Assembly: GCF_002553505.1 (NCBI RefSeq)
Contig: NZ_PDCP01000028.1
Location: 17,684 to 81,683 of the forward strand
Length of the DNA stretch: 64,000 nt
Source of the DNA: Mycolicibacterium agri
GTDB taxonomy: Bacteria; Actinomycetota; Actinomycetes; Mycobacteriales; Mycobacteriaceae
Direction of reading: 5' to 3'
Shown here piece by piece: positions 12,142 to 19,570 of this stretch. Every line of letters begins with the position of its first letter. Within the stretch, counting starts at the first letter, position 1. The notes beneath the pieces were generated by a model, which saw nothing but the letters and a program-made list of their open reading frames with translations, was not told the origin of the DNA and ran no database searches. The position numbers were made by a program, and so were the translations under genes.

Positions 12142-13636
12142 TCACGATCCGGGTGCGAGAAAGCGTTGTTCGGTGTCGGAGCCGGGTTGAAACCGCCGTG
12201 TCCATATGTAGCCGAGCAGAGCCGCGGCCGCGATGACGACCAACGTTCCGATGGTGAAGAATTCGAAGGTGGCACGCGAGACACCCCACGATTCGGCGAA
12301 GTCGTAGTCCACCCCAATCAACGGTTCAAGCGTGCCGGGGAATACCGCGACCCAACTTCCCAACACCACCCAGAGGTAGATCAGCACGGTACTGAGCCAG
12401 AGGCCGGCGTGGCCGCCGGGCACCTGGTACGGCCGTTCGACGTCGGGGTAGCGCTGGCGCAACCGGACGATCGTCGGGAAGATCACCAGGTAACTGAGCA
12501 GCAAGGTCGTGATCGCCACGGTCAAGACGACATGGAAGACCGACGCGACGCTGCCGGACACCAGCACGGTAGCGGCGATGGTGAAGACGGTGGCGATCGC
12601 GCCGGACAGGACGTTCATCCGCACAGGTGTACCGAATCTCGGTGAAAAGACACCGAAGTAACGGGGAAATGCGCCGTCGGCGGCCGCACTGGCCTGCACC
12701 CGGTCAGAAGCGATCATCCATGCCCTGGGTGAGTGCGATGAAGATGAACAGCACCGCTGTAGCCACCAACAGTGGCGAAGCCGCGTCCCCGTAGACCTTG
12801 AACACCTCGCGCACAGCGTCCAGAAACCCACTGGCGCCGGAGATCTGGTCGGCGGGGACGACGGCCAGGATTGCGAAGATCGGAACCAGATAACACGCGA
12901 CGGCCACAGATCCAGACGAGGCCACGGCGATAGGCACGTCTCGGCGGGCGTTGCGCATCTCTTCGGCGGCGCCGTTGGGGGCCTCGAATCCGACGAAGGC
13001 GAACAGCATCACAGGGGTGACACCCAGGAACCCGGCCATGGTTGGCGAAAAGTCGCCTGCCGCATACCCATGCACGCCGTACTTGACGCCGTAGATCACG
13101 ACGGTGAGGACGAAGAAGACGAGCAGGCACACTTTGCAGATCGCGCCGGCCGCAACGATCCACTTACCGTACTGCAGCCCGATGATGGCGGTGGCGATGG
13201 CGAACCAGACGAATGTGAACTTGAACAGGTAGTCTCCGAATGAGCCGGACGCCAACGGGTGAATGTATGCGTCCCACGTCGCCGCAGAGATGAAGGCGAG
13301 CGAACCCCCCAGCCAGATCGGGTTGGTGATCCAGTAGTACATCGTCGCGACCGCGGCGGCCAGCTTGCCGAAAGCCAGCCGCACCCAGATGTAGGGTCCG
13401 CCCTCGCTTCGGAATGTGCTGCCGAGTTCGGCTGTCACCAGGGCGTAGGGGTATAGAAACGTGACTGCGATCACGACCGCCCACGTGAACGCCTCTGCAC
13501 CGCCGATAGCTGCGATCTCCGCGATCAGGTCGATGCCAATGATCGCCGACACCGCGAGAAAGACGATGTCGAGTCGGCCCAGTGTTTTGCGGAGGACCGA
13601 CACTTCCTGGGGCGCCGCGGTTGTCGCGGTGGGCAC
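12142..13636 (-). pseudogene. APC-family amino acid permease, frameshifted
   Basis: Two overlapping minus-strand frames together make one amino acid-polyamine-organocation permease of about 500 residues. The first (13636 to 12704) contains the N-terminal segments, beginning LGRLDIVFLAVSAIIGIDLIAEIAAIGG and reaching LFIFIALTQGM. It then reads DDRF and stops. The second frame resumes with WMIASDRVQASAAADGAFPRYFG, the conserved segment after transmembrane helix 8, and ends at 12142. The break is near 12715-12725 and needs one base removed or two added. The GTG at 13636 has an AGGAG site; a GTG at 13654 is the alternative. The substrate is unknown. Confidence 0.85.
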
Positions 13637-13784
13637 TATCTCGACTCCTGTCACTCGACGACCGGATCGAGGTCGATCCTATGTCCAACGTGGACTTGGG
13701 ATCTCGTCGAAAGTTCTGTCGAGCGCTCGCCAGCCGCCGAATGTGAAACCTCTGCGAAATTTCGTTTGTTTGCTCGCACATGCT

Positions 13785-14051
13785 TCACGCTCGGCGGGTT
13801 GTCGCGGTCAACTCCTGTATCAGCTCACAAAGGGTTGGCCGAGTGGCGCCAGGTGCGGAGAACCGGGGAATCACGACGAGCTGCCTTGTGTCAGCAACTT
13901 CGACCAACGCCTTCCCGCCGGTATGGAAATCCGGCATATCATGTTCGCCGATCGCGACGGTCACGCGGCCGGCGAGTCGCCGTAGTTGCGCTGGCGTCGG
14001 ATCCGGCGCGCGTGGAGGCTCGCCGTGCGCCCGCCGCAACAGCAGCATGCG
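13785..14051 (-). pseudogene. C-terminal remnant of an alpha/beta hydrolase
   Basis: On the minus strand a frame ending at 13785 contains RVTVAIGEHDMPDFHTGGKALVEV followed by QLVVIP, the typical strand-loop holding the catalytic Asp of alpha/beta hydrolases, where the acid is the D of GEHDMPDFH. No N-terminal half, nucleophile elbow or start codon is found; upstream sequence in the frame turns into low-complexity antisense of the lipoprotein gene. The expected histidine region is also degraded (RFSAPGATRP where GHxxxxExP would be). I read this as a decayed gene fragment. Confidence 0.55.
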
Positions 14052-14118
14052 CGTTTCATTCTGTGCCGCACGGTGTTCGGGCGCCCGCTGACTGCCTTCG
14101 TCGTGAGGCGGACACCGA

Positions 14119-14406
14119 TCAGGGAATGCCGTGGAGTCCTGGGTGTTGGCCGGGTGGGACGTTCGGCGCGGGTGGTGCTTTGACGTTGGGGGTGAATAGG
14201 TTGCCTGCGGTCGGGTTGATGTCCTTCTCGGTGGGAGCTGGCGGCGGCGCGGGGGGTGCGCTGGGTGTCGTGGTTGTCGTGGTGGTTGTCGTTGATGTCG
14301 GCGACGGTGTTGTGGCGGTGCCACCCCCGCATGCGGCGATCAGTGCGATCAGCGCAGCACCCGCACAGGCGGTGAGCATGCGTCGACCGAGGCAATGGAC
14401 GGACAT
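14119..14406 (-). CDS. Small putative lipoprotein (paralogue 1)
   Basis: A 95-residue protein with a lipoprotein signal peptide: basic start, hydrophobic core ACAGAALIALIAAC and lipobox cysteine at residue 26. A Thr/Ser/Pro linker follows (a run of nine threonines), then a conserved tail with EKDINPTAGNLFTPNVKAPPAP. The ATG at 14406 has an AGGAG site seven bases ahead, which is why it is preferred to a TTG at 14412. The adjacent gene at 14440-14724 is a clear paralogue with the same layout. Likely anchored on the outer face of the membrane; function unknown. Confidence 0.75.
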   Translation of the reverse strand: MSVHCLGRRMLTACAGAALIALIAACGGGTATTPSPTSTTTTTTTTTPSAPPAPPPAPTEKDINPTAGNLFTPNVKAPPAPNVPPGQHPGLHGIP

Positions 14407-14439
14407 GAGCAAACTCCTGTCGGTGGGTGTGGCGTCTCG

Positions 14440-14724
14440 TCAGTGCTTGTTGCGGTGCACCCCAGGCGGTTCCGTCGGCGCAGGCGGTGCCTTGATTTCC
14501 GGGGTGAACAGGTTTCCGCCGGTGGGATCGATCCGCTTCTCCGTCGGGGGAGCCGGCGGGGCCGTGGTGGTAGGTGGCGGTGTTGCCGAGGTGGGTGTCG
14601 TTGTCGTGGGTGTTGTCGTTGATGGTTCTTGGTCGCCGCTGCTTTGACATCCGGCAGCGAATACGGCCGCCATGGTCAGGGCGCCGGCGAGGGTCGCGAT
14701 TCGGCGCCTGGTGAGGACGGGCAT
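14440..14724 (-). CDS. Small putative lipoprotein (paralogue 2)
   Basis: A 94-residue protein with an arginine-rich start (TRRR), hydrophobic core, and lipobox FAAGC with the acylated cysteine at residue 26, exactly as in the neighbouring paralogue. The Thr/Pro linker is followed by EKRIDPTGGNLFTPEIKAPPAP, nearly identical to the tail of paralogue 1. The ATG at 14724 is preceded by AAGGAG with seven bases spacing. The two genes are 33 bp apart in the same direction and probably arose by tandem duplication. I do not recognise a named family. Confidence 0.75.
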   Translation of the reverse strand: MPVLTRRRIATLAGALTMAAVFAAGCQSSGDQEPSTTTPTTTTPTSATPPPTTTAPPAPPTEKRIDPTGGNLFTPEIKAPPAPTEPPGVHRNKH

Positions 14725-14783
14725 TCCATTTCACTCCTTCGAAGTCGGCCGGACGGTTGACATTCCGGCTCACGTTTCCTCGG

Positions 14784-16232
14784 TTACTGACTGTCCGGGG
14801 TGTCGCGGTGGGCTTCCAACAGCCGCAACCACACTTCGCTGATGGTCGGGAAGCACGGCACGGCATGCCACAAGCGGTTGATGGGTACTTGTGCGGCCAA
14901 GGCGATGGTGGCCGAGTGCAGGAGCTCAGCTACACCGGGTCCGACGAAGGTGACTCCGAGCACGCGGTCGCGGTCGAGGTCGACGATCATTCGCGCATGA
15001 CCGGTGTAGCCGTCGGCGTAAGAGGCTGCGCCAGGGACGGTTTCGCCCATGTCGACGTCAACGATTTTGATGCGGTGGCCTCGATGCTCGGCCTGTTGGG
15101 CGGTCAGGCCGACGGAGCCGGCTTCCGGGTCGGTGAAGAAGACTTGGGGGACCGCCTGCTTGTCTGCCGTGACGACGTGGGTGCCCCACGGTGCGGTCTC
15201 GAGCGGTTGTCCATGAGCGCGGGCGCTGATGGCGTTGGCGGCCATGCGTGCTTGGTACTTTCCTTGATGGGTGAGCAGCGCTCGGTGGTTCGCGTCACCC
15301 ATCGCGTAGAGCCAGTTGTCGTCAACACCGCGCACGAGGCAGGTGTCATCGACCTCAAGCCAGGAGCCTGGGCTCAGACCGATCGTCTCTAGACCGATAT
15401 CGGCGGTGTTGGGTGATCGTCCGATCGCGAACAGGATCTCGTCGGCTTCGAGATTCTCGCCGTTGTCGAGTTCAACCGTGACTGGTCCGGTGCCGCCTGG
15501 GCGGTGCAGTTCGGTCACCGAAACGCCGGTATGAACCTCGACGCCCGCCTGAGTGAGTCCGCGGCTGACGTGTTCTCCGACGAACGGTTCCATGCGGGGG
15601 AGCAGTGCGGGAGTGCGCGCCAGCAGGGTCACGTTGGCGCCGAGGCCGTTCCATGCCGTAGCCATCTCCACGCCGACGCCACCCGCGCCGACCACGACCA
15701 GCCGCGGGGGAACGGCGCTGCTGTCGGTTGCCTTGCGGTTGGTCCATGGCTTTGCTTCGGCCACACCAGGGATGTCGGGCACTGTTGCCGTGCTGCCTGT
15801 GCAAATCGCAACCGCCTGACGTGCGTCGAGCACGACGAGGTCGTTATCGGCCGTGGTGATCGCGACCCGTCGAGGACCGTCCAGCCGGGCATGACCTCGA
15901 TACAGGGCTGCGCCGAGCCCGTCGATGATGAACGCGGCTTGGCCGCTGTCATCCCAGTTGGTGACATAGCGGTCGCGTCTGCCGAACACACGGGGCGCCG
16001 CGATGGGGCCGCCAATGGCTTCGCGGGCGCCGTCGATGCGACGCACATCGGAGACGGCGAGCACCGGACGCAGCAGTGATTTGCTCGGAATACAACCCCA
16101 GTACGAGCACTCCCCGCCGACGAGTTCGCGGTCGATGACCGCGACGGTAAGGTCTGCGGCGCGGCAGCGCGCGGCGACGTTTTGGCCGACTGGGCCGGCG
16201 CCGAGCACGATGACGTCAAAGGTCTCTGTCAT
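14784..16232 (-). CDS. FAD-dependent disulfide oxidoreductase (dihydrolipoamide dehydrogenase-like)
   Basis: The 482-residue protein has an N-terminal FAD motif (VLGAGPVGQNVA), redox cysteines C42 and C47 in GGECSYWGCIPSKSL, a second dinucleotide motif VVGAGGVGVEMA near residue 190, the FAD-associated NWLYAMGDANH, and a dimerisation domain. The usual active-site His of lipoamide dehydrogenases (HPTxSE) is replaced: the sequence reads CFPTISEVWLRLL. It is therefore unlikely to be a standard lipoamide dehydrogenase and may reduce quinones or another acceptor. ATG at 16232; about 50 bp from the lipoprotein gene downstream. Confidence 0.87.
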   Translation of the reverse strand: MTETFDVIVLGAGPVGQNVAARCRAADLTVAVIDRELVGGECSYWGCIPSKSLLRPVLAVSDVRRIDGAREAIGGPIAAPRVFGRRDRYVTNWDDSGQAAFIIDGLGAALYRGHARLDGPRRVAITTADNDLVVLDARQAVAICTGSTATVPDIPGVAEAKPWTNRKATDSSAVPPRLVVVGAGGVGVEMATAWNGLGANVTLLARTPALLPRMEPFVGEHVSRGLTQAGVEVHTGVSVTELHRPGGTGPVTVELDNGENLEADEILFAIGRSPNTADIGLETIGLSPGSWLEVDDTCLVRGVDDNWLYAMGDANHRALLTHQGKYQARMAANAISARAHGQPLETAPWGTHVVTADKQAVPQVFFTDPEAGSVGLTAQQAEHRGHRIKIVDVDMGETVPGAASYADGYTGHARMIVDLDRDRVLGVTFVGPGVAELLHSATIALAAQVPINRLWHAVPCFPTISEVWLRLLEAHRDTPDSQ

Positions 16233-16271
16233 TGTCTTTGTTTCCTTTCGTGATTGCGGTCGGGATGACCG

Positions 16272-16406
16272 CTACGAGGCGAGGGCAATAGCACCGTCGG
16301 TGGCTTGCAATACCGCGTCGTTGATGTAGCTGACAGACGGTGAGGCCAGGAACGCAACCGCGACCGCGTCGCGCGAGGTCAGGCGCAGTTCAATCTCTTG
16401 GCGGTG
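16272..16406 (-). pseudogene. C-terminal remnant of a short-chain dehydrogenase
   Basis: Reading the minus strand, 44 codons between stops encode LRLTSRDAVAVAFLASPSVS then YINDAVLQATDGA and a stop. This matches the C-terminal strand and helix of classical SDR enzymes, where a FLASPxxSYINGxxLxVDGG block is typical. The glycines of the usual DGG are reduced to DGA, and the frame is closed upstream by a stop at 16407, so catalytic and cofactor parts are absent. It sits just upstream of the disulfide oxidoreductase. Confidence 0.5.
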
Positions 16407-16877
16407 TCAGATCACTAGTGACACAGACGCTGTCAGTATGCACGTGGGGAAGGGGCAGGGTGTGTGGAAGTTCTTATGACCGCCATCAACTGATCGAATC
16501 GATGTGCGGTTGGTGTCTTCTGGTGATTACTTGCGTGACAGTGCAATTGGCGGACCGCTGAGAACGTCGTCGCGGTTTCGGGCTGACTTCGTCGGCACGG
16601 CTGGTGTAGCGATGCCGCCATCTTTCGTCGCCAGTTGTGGAGCATCAAACGATGCCTCAATGTCTCCGCCGAAGGCGAGCTGGAGATGGCCGGCGTAGCG
16701 AGCAGTTGGACTCGGCGTAGCGATGATCTGCGCGCTGCCAAGGTAGGGCGATATATCGTTGTTTTATTGTCAGGTCCCATCTTTGACGTCGCTTGCATAT
16801 ACCGGCGGGGCTGTGCTGCTGTGATTGGTGCTCGCCGACAGACAGGCGCTACCGAGAGTTGCGGCCATCATTCGGAA

Positions 16878-16910
16878 CCCGGCGGGGCCGGATCAGCCGG
16901 CCCCGCCGGG
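16878..16910. repeat. Perfect 14-bp inverted repeat with 5-nt loop
   Basis: CCCGGCGGGGCCGG at 16878-16891 and its exact complement at 16897-16910 are separated by ATCAG. It would form a very stable hairpin. No T-run follows on the plus strand (next bases TCCCGG) and none on the minus, so it is an actinobacterial-type, tail-less terminator candidate lying between the gene remnants and the convergent-side DUF417 gene. Confidence 0.6.
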
Positions 16911-17017
16911 TCCCGGTGGCCAAGCAGGAAACTCAGCTCGACATTGCGGCTGATGGCGGCCGACGCGGGCGGGGAAGACGACCGGCAGCCGATCCTGGTC
17001 TGCAGCTATGTGCTGCC

Positions 17018-17515
17018 CTAGCCACGACGGCGTTGGCTGGCGCGCAGGGCGTCAGACAGCGTCCAGAATGATAAACCCAGTAGCGGAATGTCTTTGAGCA
17101 GAAACTCTGCCGTCAGCGAGATGGCCGGGAATTCCCCGCCGGCAGGTTCACTCACGCCGGGGGTACTGAACAAGAAGCTGACGGTGAAGACAAACAGAAC
17201 GATCGCCATCAGGCTGCCGAGGATCGACAGTCTCGGTGCGATCGGCTTGATGGCCAGCAGCACCGCCGCGGTCACCTCGAAGACTCCGAGCAGTGCTGAA
17301 AACGTGTACACCGGAAGGAAGTTGTATAGCCAACCCATGAAGGGGCTGTTGGCCACCAACGGTTGAATCTGGTGTGCCTCAAAATTCGCGAATTTCAAGG
17401 CGCCGATCCATCCGATCACGATCACCAAGCCGTAACGGCCGAGCATCGCCGCGATCTTGTCCGAAGCCGAAAGCGGCAATGCGCGTTCGATGATCGAAGA
17501 GGTCGACACTGTCAT
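17018..17515 (-). CDS. DUF417 (YkgB/RclC-like) membrane protein
   Basis: A 165-residue protein with four predicted membrane segments. The N-terminal GLVIVIGWIGALKFANFEAHQIQPLVANSPFMGW block is the signature of the DUF417 family, which includes E. coli RclC of the reactive-chlorine response. The family function is not established; it is distantly DoxX-like. ATG at 17515 preceded by a GTTAGGACGA segment. The gene is divergent from the CGNR regulator at 17792, and three ACTAATGG/CCATTAGT boxes occupy the region between them. Confidence 0.82.
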   Translation of the reverse strand: MTVSTSSIIERALPLSASDKIAAMLGRYGLVIVIGWIGALKFANFEAHQIQPLVANSPFMGWLYNFLPVYTFSALLGVFEVTAAVLLAIKPIAPRLSILGSLMAIVLFVFTVSFLFSTPGVSEPAGGEFPAISLTAEFLLKDIPLLGLSFWTLSDALRASQRRRG

Positions 17516-17563
17516 GGTTTCGTCCTAACGAGAGTTGGTGCGGCGGAGAGTGGTTAGCATCTT

Positions 17564-17742
17564 ACTAATGGATATATTGAGAATAACCATTAGTTCGTTG
17601 GTGCGCAAGGGACTGATGCCACACAGATCGTCTTGCAACGTGAATGAATAGGGGCGCGCCAGGTCGGGGCAATCCGAAGGTCAGCAACCGCTGGACCGGC
17701 GGGCGAGCGCCGTAACGGCGTGAATACGGCGTAACCATTAGT
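17564..17742. promoter_or_regulatory. Three TAACCATTAGT-type boxes in a divergent promoter region
   Basis: ACTAATGG at 17564-17571 and CCATTAGT at 17587-17594 form an inverted repeat with a 15-bp AT-rich spacer; a third copy, TAACCATTAGT, lies at 17732-17742, with the same 11 bases at 17584-17594. The boxes lie between the DUF417 gene and the CGNR regulator gene, so one regulator could bind all three and control both directions. Binding is inferred. Confidence 0.5.
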
Positions 17743-17791
17743 ATTGCGGCATGGGTGACATGCTGTGGGAGGCCCGGGTCGGGGCGCCACC

Positions 17792-18400
17792 ATGACGGCA
17801 GCGGCACCGGCGCCGCGTGTGGAAGAGCCCGCTCCACTCGCGCTTGCCAATACAATCTGGATCGATCGACATGGTGTGCACGACGCGCTTGCGGAACTGG
17901 ACTATGTCCGCATATGGATCCGCGCGGTCGGTAAGCGTCTGCCGATGTCGCCGGCGCTCGATGCAACTGACGGGGTGTGCGCCGAGACGGCCGGACGCCT
18001 GATCGACCTGCGTGACGCGATTCGGCGACTGGCTGCGGACGCTACCAAGGATTCTCGGGATTTGGTGGCGTCGCCGGTGCCCGATACCGCCACTGCCGTG
18101 TCGCTGATCAACGCGGCTTCTGCGGCGAATCCCGTCTGGCCCGAATTGTCCTTCACTCGTCGTCACGTGCTTACTCGTCACGACGCATGGTCGGCAAAGG
18201 CGTTCTCCGAGGCGCTGATAACGGTGGTCGCCAGACAGACCGTCGAGCTCGCTACCAGTCCTCGTTGGGCGTTGCTGCGTGCATGCGAGGCACCCGCATG
18301 TGCCCATTTCTTCATCAAAGAGCATCGCCGCGAATGGTGTTCGGCGCTCTGCGGCAACCGTGCCCGAGTCGCACGCCACGCCCAACGCCAACATCGCTAG
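17792..18400 (+). CDS. CGNR zinc-finger (ABATE-domain) putative transcriptional regulator
   Basis: The 202-residue protein has an N-terminal ABATE-like domain (about 15-150; LALANTIWIDRHGVHDALAELD at the start) and a C-terminal zinc-binding domain with cysteines in CEAPACAHFFI and WCSALCGNR, the CGNR motif falling at residues 187-190. The family is thought to be DNA-binding stress regulators; partners are unknown. The ATG at 17792 is in frame with an upstream GTG (17765), which is possible but has no better ribosome site. It is divergent from the DUF417 gene and could control it. Confidence 0.82.
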   Translation: MTAAAPAPRVEEPAPLALANTIWIDRHGVHDALAELDYVRIWIRAVGKRLPMSPALDATDGVCAETAGRLIDLRDAIRRLAADATKDSRDLVASPVPDTATAVSLINAASAANPVWPELSFTRRHVLTRHDAWSAKAFSEALITVVARQTVELATSPRWALLRACEAPACAHFFIKEHRREWCSALCGNRARVARHAQRQHR

Positions 18401-18652
18401 TGACAAGAAACCTCCGACGGTCAAGCTGCGTGCCGCAGCCGGTGACCGCTCGAGTCGTATCGGTGCGATGCACATGGTCGACATCGACCACACTTTGAGC
18501 CTCTCCGGCATCGCGGCCACACCGCGCGCCAGAGTACGAAATATGCTGTGCCACAACCTTTGTATCGTTCACAGTATGATTTAAAACCGGTGCGGGGTGT
18601 GTCGACACGACACGTCGTCGGTGGCAGCGCCCGTGTGCGGGTGGTGCAGGAA
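18401..18652. other. Intergenic, nothing recognised
   Basis: The 252 bp between the convergent CGNR and hydrolase genes hold no supported gene, repeat or hairpin with a T-run. Confidence 0.5.
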
Positions 18653-19408
18653 TCACTTGTGTAGGTGGGACCCGCCGCGTCCGGCGCACTCCGTGGATAT
18701 GGTGTGCCCTCGGCTGGTGGCTTCGAGAATAAGTTTGGTGAGTGACAACGGCATCGATAATTGGGGTACGTGACCCGAAGGCAGTTGCCGTCGGTAGGTT
18801 GCACGCTTGGCGAAATGGTCCTGGCCGTCTGGGATGGCTCTGTCGTGTTCGGCCACAATATATGTCGACGGAATCGTGTGCCAGGCTGCGGCAGTGAGTG
18901 CTTGATTGGTCGCTTTCAGGGTGAACGGTTTGAGGCGGGCGATCGCCTGTTCCGCTGATTCGCGCGGTACATCGTGAAAAAACAGGCTTAAAGGATCCTT
19001 CGCGGTAACGGTGTCATCGTCGATGATCCACCAGCTAGGGGCGACACCCACGACGCCGAGTATCGATTCGCCAACCTCGAGTTGGAAAGCGCAGACATAG
19101 ACCAGATGAACGACGTTGGGCATACCAGCGGCAGCTTGGCTGATGACTGCTCCACCGTAGGAATGACCGACGACGACCACAGGTGCGTCGATCTGTTGGA
19201 GCTCGGTGCGGAGCTGTGCGGCATCGTCGAAGAGGTCGAAGCGGGGTTTGGCGCGGGAGTCGACGCTGGGCAGATCAACGGTGCGAACCTGCCACCCGCT
19301 GGCCGTGAGTTGCTGACGGACCGCGTCCCAACTCCATGAGCCAAACCAAGATCCGTGGACAAGCATCAGAACTGGTTTCGATGCATTGTTACTTGGCGTA
19401 TCGCTCAC
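18653..19408 (-). CDS. Alpha/beta hydrolase
   Basis: A 251-residue alpha/beta-fold hydrolase with the oxyanion segment LVHGSWFGSWSW, the nucleophile elbow VVVGHSYGG (Ser near residue 83), and a C-terminal histidine in SGHVPQLS. The acid is probably in the AEHDRAIP turn. The layout resembles the small esterase/EstC-like group with a compact cap. A GTG at 19408 is preferred because GAGAGGA lies eight bases ahead; a TTG at 19429 is also in frame. The gene is convergent with CGNR and runs the same way as the chimeric gene upstream of it. Substrate unknown. Confidence 0.86.
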   Translation of the reverse strand: MSDTPSNNASKPVLMLVHGSWFGSWSWDAVRQQLTASGWQVRTVDLPSVDSRAKPRFDLFDDAAQLRTELQQIDAPVVVVGHSYGGAVISQAAAGMPNVVHLVYVCAFQLEVGESILGVVGVAPSWWIIDDDTVTAKDPLSLFFHDVPRESAEQAIARLKPFTLKATNQALTAAAWHTIPSTYIVAEHDRAIPDGQDHFAKRATYRRQLPSGHVPQLSMPLSLTKLILEATSRGHTISTECAGRGGSHLHK

Positions 19409-19570
19409 AGACCGGGTCCTCTCGTTCAACTCCGGTCGATGCTAATGGCGGACGATCCGCCGGAGTTATTGGAAGTTGCAATCTCGGTCATAAGCTAGAT
19501 TGCGGAATACGTTGTGGTGCAGCGGTGTACGTTCAGGGCTGCAGTCCGCCTGGACGCACCACCCCGGTTG

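Larger units (their letters stand above)
16233..17017. other. 785-bp stretch without an intact gene
   Basis: This stretch holds a short SDR remnant (16272-16406), an imperfect inverted repeat GTGTCA...TGACAC at 16404-16424 with CACTAGTG inside it, and a perfect 14-bp hairpin at 16878-16910. The base composition of 16430-16800 is less GC-rich than the neighbours. A plus-strand frame 16635-17021 is open for 128 codons but its product is not recognisable and has no convincing ribosome site, so it is not called as a gene. Confidence 0.5.

Noticed and set aside
13766..14647. Gly/Val-rich plus-strand frame of 293 codons
   Set aside because: It is the complement of the Thr/Pro-rich lipoprotein linkers and the hydrolase remnant; its GGAGGA-like repeats are an artefact of those linkers.
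16635..17021. 128-codon plus-strand frame in the gene-poor stretch
   Set aside because: No ribosome site, no recognised family, and it runs through the strong hairpin at 16878-16910.
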